Assembly (NCBI GenBank): GCA_003427395.1
Contig: BFEA01000054.1
Location: 2,833,344 to 2,897,343 of the forward strand
DNA: 64,000 nucleotides
From: Chara braunii
Taxonomy: Eukaryota > Streptophyta > Charophyceae > Charales > Characeae
Direction of reading: 5' to 3'
A program made the translations under genes and the position numbers. Positions 33,580-43,739 of the stretch are shown in pieces; position 1 is the stretch's first letter, and every line of letters begins with the position of its first letter. A model generated the notes under the pieces. It made no database searches. It saw only the letters and a list, made by a program, of their open reading frames with translations, and had not been told where the DNA came from.

Positions 33580-36168
33580 ATGGCTGCCAACGTGCAAAAT
33601 CCAGTTCCGCAACAAAATGCTAACCCACCTAATCAACCTGCCCCACATGCACGAGCTCCCATGTCGCCACCAAATCTCTATCTATTTGATCCGGCGCACC
33701 ATCTCGCAAGAGCATGGTTGGCCACGCTTACAGCACAGCAGTACGATGATCACGAAGCACAGATCAACATTCCGGCTCGAATGGGAGGAGACGCTCATCA
33801 CTGGTATAGTACCTATGTGTGGGTGGACCTCCCGAGTTTCGAACGAGATTTCAGGAATCGATTTGATTATGTCCACCCTGAGCAAGCGCTGTACATGATC
33901 AAGGACCGAGTGCAAAAACCGCTCGAATCCGTTGCGGAATATCGAAACCGGTTCTACCGAATGTTCGTAAAAATTGAGCGAGGTGACCAAGTAGGGAGAG
34001 ATCTGTTCATTGACAGACTCCGCAGCCGAACAATAAGGGCTAAGTTGCGAAAGCAAATCTCCCCCATTACCCATACGCTACAACAAATTATGGCTGCTGC
34101 GGAAGAAATGGAACGGAAGTTTGCGGCGAACTCCCTAGAAGGAGAAGATTACCCTAGAGACGGAGATTCGACCGAGCTCGCTCGAGCAAGAGCAGAGCTG
34201 GCGGCTTTACATAACAAATTTGAAAACATGGGGTTTGTATCAGGACCTGTCACCTATATGGAACAGATAGGCCCCAAACGGGTAATCATAAGTGAGACTC
34301 CGAGCATCTCTGCTCCTATGATGCCCCCGCCCGTCAGGGCATTACCCCCGCCGCCGGTAGAGGCTCCTGTACGATCAAATGAATCGGCGGCCATTTTCGA
34401 ACTAACCAAAACTTTGATTAGTTTGATCCAAGAAAGCAAAAAGGAGCAGCGAGAGCACAATGCTCGGCTGGAAGCGATGATGAGGAACATGCGACCTATT
34501 GCGGTGCGTGCCCCTCCGATGCAACAAGGATTAGCCCCCGCCCCTGCTCTCGGAGGAGCTGCGAACAATCTGAATGTTTGCTACGCCTGTCATCNGCCCG
34601 GACATCTAGCCCGTGACTGCCCCCACCGACCCCCACAACAGCGGATCGGAGTCGCACCTATGGCTGCGGCCCCCATCGCCAACGGACCTGGACGAGTCGG
34701 AGCCTTGATGGAAGAAGTAGAGGGTGGGGGAAGTGCTTTGGCCACCACGGAAGAGGCCGCCGAGCTAATTCCGCTAGATCAGTATGTGTCGCTGGGGTAT
34801 CCTGGGCTAGGAATGATCGGAACAATCAGACCAGCGCCCGAATCGAAGGAGGTGGCGGAATGGCGACCGTCCTTAGGAGAAATGGAGTCGGGAGGACCCA
34901 CCTTCGTCACAGGAGAGATCGATGTATTAAACATCATCCGAGCTTTGGACCATCGGACTCCCCTTCCGATCGGTCACCTACTCTCGATCTCCGAGCAAGC
35001 CAACGAGCGAATGTTACAGCACTGTAAAGCGAATCGAAAGCGATTCGCTCTCGCCCGAGCACCGAACGGAAAAGCCAAAGGCCCTGCATCGGAAGAAGAC
35101 CCAACGAACACTCCGGAACCGATACGGTTAGGATTAATTCAGAAAGACGATCATTTCCTACGGATTAAACCCATTTTGTGGAAATCCGCAGAGTGCGATA
35201 TAGAAATTTGGGGAATTCCTTACGACGCAATTATAGACTCGGGAGCAGCTGTGTTGGCTATTTCACTGAGAGTGGTCGAAAGGGCAGGCAAGAAAAACGA
35301 TCTGATCATGCTCACCGAGAAAGATCAACTCGTTTCAGCAGATGAGGAAAAGATTAAAACTGTGGGGAGAATGACCAACGTCGCCTTCCGATTAGGAAAA
35401 GTACACGTGCTTGGGGATGTCGTAGTACTAGATGTTAATACGTACGACGTTCTTTTCGGACTTCCTGCTCTTGTGGCGTTACGAGCAAACCTGGATTTCA
35501 AACGACGAGCGATCGTTCTCCGAAATTCAGGAGAAAAACCCTATGCTGTGCCCATGCGATTAACCCTTCGCACTGCTATTAACGCGGTTCCACGGGTTTC
35601 GCCGATGATGGCAGAGACTCTTCGCATGATCTCTTGGGACGAACCCACAGAAGGAAAGTCATCAACTGAAGATACGGAGAGCAGTGACGAGGATGATCCG
35701 GAGATCTTGAAATTGACACGACAACGTGTTTGTTACCCACCGCCCAAAACGATAGCGAGAACGATGCAACTGACCAGCCGAAAAATTCAAAGGACCAAGG
35801 CAATGATCTTGGGGGAGCCCCTCGTGCAAATTTCGAGGATGGTCAACTCTTTGGAACCCCCTCAAACTCTGTACGAAGGGATCACCCCTCTCCTCGCCAG
35901 GTACAGCGACAAAAAACATTTTTGCGACATTACGGAACTACCTAAGTCTATACTAACATCGGCTAAAGAAGTGAGATTGTTTCGCTTAGGGGCGGAAGCA
36001 AGCTCTCTGGAACCCCCTGGGCGTTTTGAAGCAGAAACAGACGGACTAGGGATAAAAATCGCAGCTAAGGAAGTGTCATGGCAGGATGTTTGTGACGGGA
36101 TTACCCCGGAAGGACACGTGGCAATCCGAGAAGAGGATGCTCAGATGATGGCCACGGTGTTCTCCTGA
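33580..36168 (+). CDS. gag-pro: Ty3/Gypsy gag-protease polyprotein
   Basis: 862 residues, ATG at 33580, uninterrupted. Residues 1-35 are Pro/Asn/Ala-rich. Residues 36-180 form the capsid-like region (L-Y-L-F-D-P-A-H ... F-E-R-D-F-R-N-R-F-D-Y ... E-Y-R-N-R-F-Y-R-M-F). A CCHC zinc knuckle C-Y-A-C-H-x-P-G-H-L-A-R-D-C is at residues 334-347 (one N in the codon after His). The retropepsin follows: I-I-D-S-G-A with catalytic Asp 553, and D-V-L-F-G-L about 70 residues later. A Ser/Glu-rich linker and about 120 further residues end at TGA 36166. Packages and processes the element's RNA and proteins. Confidence 0.88.
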   Translation: MAANVQNPVPQQNANPPNQPAPHARAPMSPPNLYLFDPAHHLARAWLATLTAQQYDDHEAQINIPARMGGDAHHWYSTYVWVDLPSFERDFRNRFDYVHPEQALYMIKDRVQKPLESVAEYRNRFYRMFVKIERGDQVGRDLFIDRLRSRTIRAKLRKQISPITHTLQQIMAAAEEMERKFAANSLEGEDYPRDGDSTELARARAELAALHNKFENMGFVSGPVTYMEQIGPKRVIISETPSISAPMMPPPVRALPPPPVEAPVRSNESAAIFELTKTLISLIQESKKEQREHNARLEAMMRNMRPIAVRAPPMQQGLAPAPALGGAANNLNVCYACHXPGHLARDCPHRPPQQRIGVAPMAAAPIANGPGRVGALMEEVEGGGSALATTEEAAELIPLDQYVSLGYPGLGMIGTIRPAPESKEVAEWRPSLGEMESGGPTFVTGEIDVLNIIRALDHRTPLPIGHLLSISEQANERMLQHCKANRKRFALARAPNGKAKGPASEEDPTNTPEPIRLGLIQKDDHFLRIKPILWKSAECDIEIWGIPYDAIIDSGAAVLAISLRVVERAGKKNDLIMLTEKDQLVSADEEKIKTVGRMTNVAFRLGKVHVLGDVVVLDVNTYDVLFGLPALVALRANLDFKRRAIVLRNSGEKPYAVPMRLTLRTAINAVPRVSPMMAETLRMISWDEPTEGKSSTEDTESSDEDDPEILKLTRQRVCYPPPKTIARTMQLTSRKIQRTKAMILGEPLVQISRMVNSLEPPQTLYEGITPLLARYSDKKHFCDITELPKSILTSAKEVRLFRLGAEASSLEPPGRFEAETDGLGIKIAAKEVSWQDVCDGITPEGHVAIREEDAQMMATVFS

Positions 36169-36169
36169 C

Positions 36170-37448
36170 AATCGGATCATTCATTCATCTCGCGCCTCTA
36201 CCCGATTCGACAAAACAGACGAACACGAAACAGATTGACGTTCGGATCGGGAACCAACTTTTCGAACTGCACGTTCCACAATATGTGCCGGATGAAATCC
36301 ACCGGGTAATTGCGGATATTCTAACGGAATACCAAGGAGCAATTAGTGTGTCAGACACTAACATCGGGTTGTAGTTAGTAATCCAACATGAAATTCAGAT
36401 AGGAAATCACCTCCCAATTCATTTCAAACCTTATCGCTATTCCTTGATTGAACGCATAAAGGCTCTCGAACGAATTCGGGAGTTCGAAGCCAGTGGTTGG
36501 ATTGAACCTGCTACTGAACCTTGGTCCTTTCTCGTAGTATTAGTGCCGAAGAAAAACTGCGCGATTCGCATTTGCATTGATTATCGCAAGCTGAATGAAA
36601 TCACGATCAAAGATGTGTATCCCCTCCCCCGGATTGATGATCTATTGGATGCGATTGGGTGCGCTAATTATTTCAGCAAGTTTGATATTCGGCATGGCTT
36701 CGCGCATATTCTGGTAAGGGAAGAAGATCGACCGAAAACGGCCTTTGTGTTGTTTGAGGGCACGTGGCAGTGGGTTCGATGTCCGATGGGGATTTGCAAT
36801 GCGCCTGNCANGTTTCAGCGAGCAATGAACATGACGTTCCANAATTTCGTCAACANGANNCGGCTGACGCAAGGGATGATTAACTTNTGCGTNATCGTGT
36901 ACATGGACGATATCCTGGTCTATTCGGAAACCTATCACGGGCACGCGCAACATATTGAATGGACATTGGGCGCGCTGAGAGACGCTGGGTTCAAGATTGC
37001 GCTTGAGAAGAGCGAATTTTTCCTCTCGGAAATTTTGTTTTTGGGCTACGTCGTGACACGTGGAGGATTGCGGCCGAACTCGAGAAAAGTTGTGGCTGTA
37101 AAAGAAGCCCCGGTTCCCACGTCACTGACGCAGGTTCGAGCCTTCTTGGGACTGGCATCGTACTACCGGCGCTTCATCAAGGGCTTTGCCGCAATTGCAC
37201 GACCGTTAACGAACCTGTTACGGAAGGACCAACCTCTCAGTTGGGACGCGGAGTGCCAACAGGCCTTTGCAACCCTCAAAGACGCTCTGGCAACAACCCC
37301 TATTTTGATTCGGCCGGACCCCTCGAAGCAGTTCATCCTCATCACGGACTGGCAACCGAAAGCTATTTCCGCTATTTTAGCCCAGAAGGGGAACGATGGT
37401 CGAGAACACGTCATCGAGTACGCGTCTCGAACCATACCGGACGAATGA
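36170..37448 (+). pseudogene. pol: Ty3/Gypsy reverse transcriptase and RNase H start
   Basis: Pol lies in the -1 frame relative to gag-protease; its frame is open across the end of gag-protease, so the two overlap. A TAG at 36372 breaks it before the RT. From 36444 the RT shows W-I-E-P-A, I-D-Y-R-K-L-N, Y-P-L-P-R-I-D-D, F-D-I-R-H-G-F, Y-M-D-D (residues 153-156 from 36444), F-L-G-Y-V-V and the W-D-x-x-C-Q-Q-A-F connection. RNase H begins at F-I-L-I-T-D-W. The frame stops at a TGA (37446-37448) that replaces an expected Arg codon. Several Ns at 36808-36895 sit around the RT palm. Confidence 0.85.
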
Positions 37449-37808
37449 AGAAACGACTCCGCACCTCAAGGTGAGTGCTATATGGTAGTTTGGGGAATCC
37501 AGCACTTCCATCCGTATCTCTACGGACAAAAGTTTCGCCTCGTAACGGATCACGAACCTCTGCTGGCGTTGAAGAAGCTCACCAACTACACGGGCATGAT
37601 TGGCCGTTGGGCGGTGTGATTGCAAGAATACGACTTCAATATCGTCCATCGAAAGAGTGAGCGACACGACAACGCGGACGGGCTGACACGTCTGCACCGA
37701 CCTGTCAAGGTACCAAAGGGCGAGGAAATTACACCGTGGAAGGAGCCAGACTTGACCAACGAGCCTAAGTACGGACAAGTGGCAGTCCTCCCACGGGGCA
37801 AGAAGTGA
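37449..37808 (+). pseudogene. pol: Ty3/Gypsy RNase H, continuation
   Basis: Same frame as the RT. Reads V-V-W-G-I-Q-H-F-H-P-Y-L-Y-G, F-R-L-V-T-D-H-E-P-L, then W-A-V-stop-L-Q-E-Y-D-F and H-N/D-N-A-D-G-L-T-R-L. The TGA at 37618-37620 again fits an Arg codon (CGA to TGA). Ends P-R-G-K-K at 37808. Only premature stops, no frameshift, separate this from the RT. Confidence 0.82.
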
Positions 37809-37812
37809 ATCA

Positions 37813-38658
37813 GTGGCGATGGGTGATGGAGGTAACCCCACTACCCCTCTCTCCCCCCCTTCATCTTCGTCTCTCCTCTCCCTGCCTGACAAATTTTGCT
37901 ATTTTTGTGAAGCCATCTCCCGCGTATACTCGGTCTCCACGTGTCCCAATGGAGAAGGGTATGTCGATTGGATAGATTGTCGACAGTGCGTTGCACGAGC
38001 CATCCTATACAGAAACGATAATAAACCGTGGTTGTGCCCCTTGTGCCGGACCAACAAGATTCCGACCGAGGCTCGCTTTTTGGATGCCCCGTCAAAAGGA
38101 TTGGAAAAGACCCGGAAGTTCAGAAGGGCCGAAGTATGGACGGATATTGCCTTGATTGCCACCCTAGTAGGTAACCCCCTCCAGGATTTCACTAAGGAAG
38201 ATCGGAGGAGGGCCAACGAAAGGGCTCGGNATTATCGATGGATAGAGGGTAGATTAGAAAAACGGAAAACGGACGGTAGTGGGATTTGGATGGTAGTGCC
38301 GCATCCGTTCATGNGGTACGACTGGGTTNANACANCCCACGAGGAAANTGNNGCTCATTTTGCCGTACGAATCACGGAGTCCACTATCGACAAAAATGAG
38401 TGGTATTGGTCCAATATCCGCGACGATGTGAAATACATTGTCGCCAACTGTCAGGTCTGCGCCACTGACAAGGCGCCGATTCAACCGCCAAGATCGATAG
38501 TGCCCACGGTTGTTGAACGACCATTTCAAAGAGTGAGCATGGACACTACCGACGTAGTGGTGCCCCTTGGCCTTAATAGCTGCGAATATTCAATCCTATT
38601 GGTATTTGTCGACCGTTTCTCAAAATGGATCAAAGCGTATCCTTGTCGCACGAGGTAA
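37813..38658 (+). pseudogene. pol: PHD-like finger + integrase N-terminal and core start
   Basis: New frame after RNase H (ATG 37819; a GTG six bases earlier). Residues 29-78 (counted from 37813) hold seven Cys in a PHD/RING-like layout: C-x2-C-x11-C-x11-C-x2-C-x15-C-x2-C, with Trp 53 before the middle pair and W-L-C-P-L-C at the end. Then the integrase zinc-binding region (H-x5-H ... C-Q-V-C) and the first catalytic Asp in S-M-D-T-T-D. A TAA at 38656 stops the frame; translation after it continues the integrase in the same frame. Integrase joins element DNA to the chromosome; the finger could guide it to chromatin (inference). Confidence 0.78.
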
Positions 38659-39585
38659 GCCACGGAAATCGCGTGGTATGTCAACCGTTTCCTCGGGATG
38701 CATCAGGATACGGAAGAAATCCTTACCGACAACGGAGCTGAATTTAGGGGAGAAGTACTAAGGAATCTGGTCCTACATGGCGTCGCCATACGTAACACTG
38801 CACCCCATATGTCCCAACCCAATGGACTGGTCGAAAACGCTAACCGGGTGATAAAGACAGCGTTGCGACGTAACATCGCGGCACGGGATCCGAGACCCTT
38901 GCCCGATATCGTCGATCACATCCTGGCGGTCCATCGAGGAACGCCCCACGAATCGACGGGGCTGAGCCCCTTCCAATTAAGGACCAATATCGTCGCTTGC
39001 GTTTCAATACCAAGCCTCCCGAACGAGTCTACAGTGAACCGACGTCCCACCAGGGCCACGGCTAGGGACAAGGCCAAACGGCACCTAGAGCTAATGGAAC
39101 GGTCACTGCCCAGGCTAGCCCGAAAACGACAGAAAATGATCGAACTAGCCCAAGGCCGACAGATCCGGAGCTACGAGGCCCGAAATGGGAATGCGGGTCC
39201 ACGGCCCCAATACAAATTGGGGGACGTAGTGCAGGTGAGGAAATGTGCTCGCCAGGGTAAGCTAGCGCCACGATTCTTCGGGCGATATCGCGTGATCGAG
39301 CTCGGCCCCAACGGCGTGGACACTGTGCATCTCGCCCCCCGGAAGCCTCTAGCAGCCGATCAGCCCGCCCGATCATACGCCACGTGTCCTATCTTCGCCT
39401 CCTCCCCTCTGCTCCGTCTCCTTCTCCCTCGATCTCTCCTTCTGAGGAACCCGAAGACGACGGCTATGACTCTCCGCCATCCCCCTCTTCCTCTTGCTCC
39501 CTCTCTGCCTCTCTGTCTCCATCGCCATCGCCATGAGTTTTCTGGAGGAAAGAGCCCTCAGCGAAGCATCGCTTGCACCCCGTGA
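38659..39585 (+). pseudogene. pol: Ty3/Gypsy integrase core and C-terminus
   Basis: In frame with the previous segment. After the stop: A-T-E-I-A-W-Y-V-N-R-F, then L-T-D-N-G-A-E-F (second Asp) and N-G-L-V-E-N-A-N-R (Glu, 34 residues on), so the DDE triad is complete. The C-terminus has L-G-D-V-V-Q-V-R-K and R-F-F-G-R-Y-R-V-I-E-L-G-P-N-G, the GPY/F-type module. No chromodomain follows; the frame turns Leu/Pro/Arg-rich and ends at 39585, overlapping the next ORF. Confidence 0.85.
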
Positions 39586-40012
39586 TCGATTGATGATCCG
39601 ACAAGTCTATCATCCCCATCTCAGTCCAGATCTCCGGCGGCTTGCGCACTTTTTTTGCACGGGAGGCGTGTATGCAGCGGCGGTGTTCAGAATCGAGGGC
39701 CGGCCCAACGCAGTGGTACTGGCCGAGGCAGTAGCAGTTCATCAGCGAGCGGTGCCAGGTGTCAGCCGCATATTGGTCGTCATCAACTTCCGTGGCGATC
39801 TCTCCATACTTCTCCCTTTACGACATTCGGCGGTGAGGACGTCGCTGCGCGCGTGGGCAAACGATCTGGTCGCCGAGTGGACCCAGCTTCTGGCTCGCCC
39901 CGGGGACACGGTCGCGCCGACACGAGCAATCGAATACGACGGCCTTCGCATGTACCAACGTGATCCGCCGACGGTTCTCCCTGTTGTTGTTCCCTTCCCT
40001 CGCCCCCAATGA
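39494..40012 (+). CDS. Extra ORF 1 after integrase, unknown function
   Basis: 172 residues from the first start, or 159 from the ATG at 39533 (M-S-F-L-E-E-R), which I prefer because the upstream part lies in the integrase tail. Overlaps the integrase frame by about 50 bases and ends TGA at 40010-40012 inside ATGA, where extra ORF 2 starts. Mixed alpha/beta-like composition with a central hydrophobic stretch (G-V-Y-A-A-A-V-F), no signal peptide or clear membrane helix, no recognised family. Intact in a copy where pol has four stops. Confidence 0.5.
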   Translation: MLPLCLSVSIAIAMSFLEERALSEASLAPRDRLMIRQVYHPHLSPDLRRLAHFFCTGGVYAAAVFRIEGRPNAVVLAEAVAVHQRAVPGVSRILVVINFRGDLSILLPLRHSAVRTSLRAWANDLVAEWTQLLARPGDTVAPTRAIEYDGLRMYQRDPPTVLPVVVPFPRPQ

Positions 40013-41121
40013 GTCTCTCTTCGATCTCCGTTTTTGATCTCCCCTCTACCCTCCCCACCTGCTGGCAGTCCGATATCCATCCTCGCCTTTCCTACTGTCT
40101 AACGACAGTTGCTGTCCCCGACATTCATCCCCCACACTGGCAACTGTGGCGCGAAGACTTCGTCGAGCTTTCACTGTGCTTAGTCGAGGTACGGCTGACG
40201 TGGACCGAGGACGAGGCGCGCCCGCCTTGCATAGAGCGCCTGGAGTTGCTGTTCATCCAGGCTTGGCGAACCAACGTGGAGGGAGAACTCCTTGCGTTTC
40301 TGTTCGGTACAGTACGGCCCAGACATCAGAAACTCATCGCGCAAGAGCTGGCGATCCCGGTAGCGCAGCTCGCGGACGATCTCCCTCTCGACATCATCTC
40401 GCATGACGACGAGCACCCGATTCCTCATGTACTTTCTCGCACGTTGACGCCGTATCTCCAGTGGTCGGCTTGTGTGGAGGGAGCCACAGAGCGCATCCTG
40501 CCGTCGCAGCAGCAGCATTTGGATCCCCGGACGGTTTGTGATCCTGCCTTCTTCAGGCATCCAGCGGCAGAGCAGCTTGATGCCATTCGAGAGGAAGAAA
40601 AGGAGGAAGAAAGCACTGAGAGTGACGAAGGAGAAGACGAGCGAGAAGAAAGTGGGGAAAGCGGCGAAGTACTCGGGGAAGAGGACGAAACCCCCGAAGA
40701 AGGAAGCTATAGCGAGCATTGCGAGGGGGAGCAGAGCAAGGAAGAAGAAGAAGACGACGAAGGAGAAGAGGAGAACGAAGAAGGACATGCGGAATCGGAG
40801 TGGGAATCTGTGCCGGAAGAAGCGCTGCGTACGGGCACGGAGGCTGAAGATCCGGAGGCAGCCCGCAAAAGAGAAGAAACCGCGGCCGGGAAGAGGGAAC
40901 TAGAGTTTGCGAGCGGGGCAAGCTTGCACGTCCACGACGACCCAAACCAAGATCCGGAGCTGCCCCGACCAGAACATGGCGACCTCACGGCCACGACTCC
41001 AACCCCATCAACGTGGCGACGGAGCCGATTTCCCTCCTCCCCAACCCATCCCCCAGTTCGCCGACATACCGATACGGGCGATCGGCCTTCGTCCCCGATT
41101 ACTCTCTCGCCGTCCTCTTGA
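40009..41121 (+). CDS. Extra ORF 2 after integrase, acidic C-terminal half
   Basis: 370 residues, ATG 40009 overlapping the previous stop by four bases (ATGA). Residues 1-185 look folded (L-W-R-E-D-F-V-E-L-S-L-C, L-L-F-I-Q-A-W-R-T); residues 190-310 are a long Glu/Asp/Ser/Gly tract, probably disordered; the end is Pro/Ser/Thr-rich. No known domain. The acidic tract gives long Lys/Arg-rich shadow frames on the same strand. Confidence 0.5.
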   Translation: MSLSSISVFDLPSTLPTCWQSDIHPRLSYCLTTVAVPDIHPPHWQLWREDFVELSLCLVEVRLTWTEDEARPPCIERLELLFIQAWRTNVEGELLAFLFGTVRPRHQKLIAQELAIPVAQLADDLPLDIISHDDEHPIPHVLSRTLTPYLQWSACVEGATERILPSQQQHLDPRTVCDPAFFRHPAAEQLDAIREEEKEEESTESDEGEDEREESGESGEVLGEEDETPEEGSYSEHCEGEQSKEEEEDDEGEEENEEGHAESEWESVPEEALRTGTEAEDPEAARKREETAAGKRELEFASGASLHVHDDPNQDPELPRPEHGDLTATTPTPSTWRRSRFPSSPTHPPVRRHTDTGDRPSSPITLSPSS

Positions 41122-41599
41122 CTACCTCACCCTCCGCCAGCTCACCACCCCCATCACGTTCCCCTCCAACCCGTTTCCCCGCGACACCTTCCACCACTTG
41201 TATGTTGCTCGCCTCGCTATAGTAGTGCACCCCCACCCCTCCATTCAGTGCGCCGTCCCAACCTTCTGCCTCCATGTTTTGCTCCTTAGTGCCGCGTGGC
41301 GAGGCCACAATATGATCGGGGTTTATTGCATAGTAACGGGGACCATCCCCGCCTGCGAAGATCACGATCGTTTCCGCGCGGCACTTTTCCGAACTCTCAC
41401 CACCCTCTATCCCGATTACCTCGCGTCCCTCGCTCGCAATGGCAACCGTTTCCCCCGCTTCCACCGCATCGTCCGCTACCGAGCGCTTCCAGAATCTGCA
41501 GCCGGGATGGAAAGGTTTCTACCCCCGCTACCCCTAAGCCCTCCACCCCGCCATGCCGCCATGCACCGGCTCCCTTTTCCCCTTCCAGTTAATTACTGA
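40907..41599 (+). CDS. Extra ORF 3 after integrase, unknown
   Basis: 230 residues, or 208 from the ATG at 40976 (M-A-T-S-R-P). Overlaps the 3' end of extra ORF 2 in another frame. N-terminus Pro/Arg-rich; middle hydrophobic segment C-L-H-V-L-L-L-S-A-A-W; two further Cys near T-I-P-A-C-E-D-H. Ends about 245 bases before the 3' LTR. No family recognised; an envelope-like role is possible by position only, and no signal peptide or fusion-type motif supports it. Confidence 0.45.
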   Translation: MRAGQACTSTTTQTKIRSCPDQNMATSRPRLQPHQRGDGADFPPPQPIPQFADIPIRAIGLRPRLLSRRPLDYLTLRQLTTPITFPSNPFPRDTFHHLYVARLAIVVHPHPSIQCAVPTFCLHVLLLSAAWRGHNMIGVYCIVTGTIPACEDHDRFRAALFRTLTTLYPDYLASLARNGNRFPRFHRIVRYRALPESAAGMERFLPPLPLSPPPRHAAMHRLPFPLPVNY

Positions 41600-41845
41600 T
41601 GCAACCGGTAATGGACGCGTGTTGCGGTAACGGGACGAGAAAAATCTCGTCCTTGGACTGTCGAGAGCCCAATCTAAGGACGTAGTAGAAGAGCAAAGTT
41701 GCCACGTTGGATGACGTCCGCACGCAATCGAACGGTAAGTGGCATAAAGAGAAGTGTTCCGCATGTCGATCGATTAGAGAAATCGACACGTGTCAACAAG
41801 CAAGCAGGCGCTTGCTAATATTGGAACCCCCTGGGCGTCACATAT

Positions 41846-42861
41846 GTGACGAACCACTTTCTGTAACGCGCGAGTTTCTGCGCGGTTGCAATGAGGGGTC
41901 CTAAGCTGGGAAGATTGGGCCAATTACGAAAAATCGTGATCGGGGGAAAATTGCATAAGTTCCATTGCTTCTTCGTCTTTTTCGTCGCTTCTTCGGGGCT
42001 GATGTGTCCTGGGACGTTCGGTGGATTGATTGGTCAGCTGGTTGTTTGGCGCGACGCCATGCGTGCGCGCGATTAATATCGACGTCGTTTCTTTTGGTTC
42101 GATTTTCGATCTTTTGGGCGCGGACATCACGCGGGAAATTGATGCGCTCTTTTTAATTTTCTTTTGAAACCTTTTTGAATTTTTGTCGAGCCCCGATGGC
42201 TCTCGGAATTTCGGACTTTCCTTCTGGAATTTATGCCTTTTGCTTTTTCGCATTAGATAGGAATTTAGAAATTTAGTAATTAGGATTTTTCCAGCCGCGC
42301 AGCGCTTTTTGGTTCACGCTCTTCTTCATGCGGCTGTAACGGTACTCTGATTAGTAAGCGCCCTTAATCGTATGTGTAACTGTAATTTTTGGGCGGGCGC
42401 CTTTGTAACTGTATCTCTACTCTTGCACTTCGTCTCTCCCGCCCTTCCTCTCTTTCCTTTGCTGAAATTTTGTAAGCCGCGGCTTGCATGCTCGGATCAA
42501 TGGGTGGAGAAGGGTTACGTCCCCCACGCCGCGGCCGATCATGCAGAACGCAGGCGTTCCCTCTCTAATCATCACTCTAAGTCCTGGTAATTCCGTGTTC
42601 TTCGTGCATGCATGCACGCAATAAATCTCGGCTGTGCGATTAGTCAGTTCTCTTAACCCGTTGTTGGAAGCTCGGGGTTGCGCGATCAGGTAGGGTCAGC
42701 ACACGAGCGAAGTAAGAGGTGAGTAGAGTAGAAGTTGGGCGACCCGACGGGCTAGTGCCGAACGCGTGGGATTTACGTGGGCCACTACGGACTGTGGGCA
42801 CGGGCGAATCCGACGGGTGCGGGAGGACTAAGCGGGGTGACAACTTTGTGGGTGGGTGCGT
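41846..42861 (+). mobile_element. 3' LTR of the Ty3/Gypsy element, first part
   Basis: Starts TGTGACGAACC like the 5' LTR and is nearly identical to it up to gggtgggtgcgt, where the inner element begins. Preceded by tgggcgtcacata, not by a purine tract. Confidence 0.9.
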
Positions 42862-43735
42862 TGTCGAGCGCATCCGTCCCGCATGGGGACCCTCCCGGCC
42901 GCGTCACGCAGGATTATGCAGGACTTGTCGCGGAGAGCGTTCGCCGCTCCGGCCGAGTGTGCCAGCTGTACCTCTCGCGAGCCCTTACGAGAGGACAAGG
43001 TCACGCGAGGCACCGCTTACCTCCACCTGCGGGAGCTGTCACCATACCTTAGGTGGGAGTATCCCCGCCGATCTACTGAACCATAAGGCGTTTCTCGTTC
43101 GCTGTAGCATAGGGGGTACGCGCGGTCGAAAGCCCGAAATCGAACCCGTACGCGAATCAACGCACTGGGGGGCTGAAGTCCCAAACACGATCCGACGCCG
43201 ATCGACTAGAACGCGCTACACACGCCACGCGTTACGCCACAATACTCACACTTACCAACATATAATACGTCGGAACACACAACAAACAACACCACAACGC
43301 CACAAACTCCTAGTCCCTTCAATATCCTGACCCATAATCCTTTGCAACGAGAATCAGATAGGTATCGCGCACTGAACTTTCATATAGGAGTCGCACGAGC
43401 GCATGACTTCCTCATATCGACCAGCCATGCGGGCATGTGCGAGCATTTGCACTGATGGAGCGTTATGTAGTACTCATAAGCGCACGATCCTCGATAGTCT
43501 CGAGGTCACTTTCGACACTCAAGTGTTGGCTGATACGCGCCTTGGAGGGTTAATCTCCCGGCGCTAGACGACCGTCATGTGCGGTTGAAGACCACACCCT
43601 CTTCTGCACCCTGTGCAGAGGGTTTGAGTAGACAACTTTGAGCTGTCGTTGAGGTCAAATGTCAAAGGGTTTGACTTTGACGGCTGCCACAGACTACAAC
43701 GTCCAACCATATTAACTCTAAGAAGCAAAAGATAA
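42862..43735. repeat. Left end region of the nested element (copy B of 9992-10985)
   Basis: See copy A. Starts with the small hairpin gtccc-gcat-ggggac (42875-42889). Ends around aacgtccaac and taagaagcaaaa, where the similarity fades. Confidence 0.65.
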
Positions 43736-43739
43736 CAGG

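Noticed and set aside
40472-40903. Lys/Arg-rich ORF and several minus-strand ORFs over the acidic tract
   Set aside because: Shadow frames of the Glu/Asp-coding GA-rich sequence of extra ORF 2.
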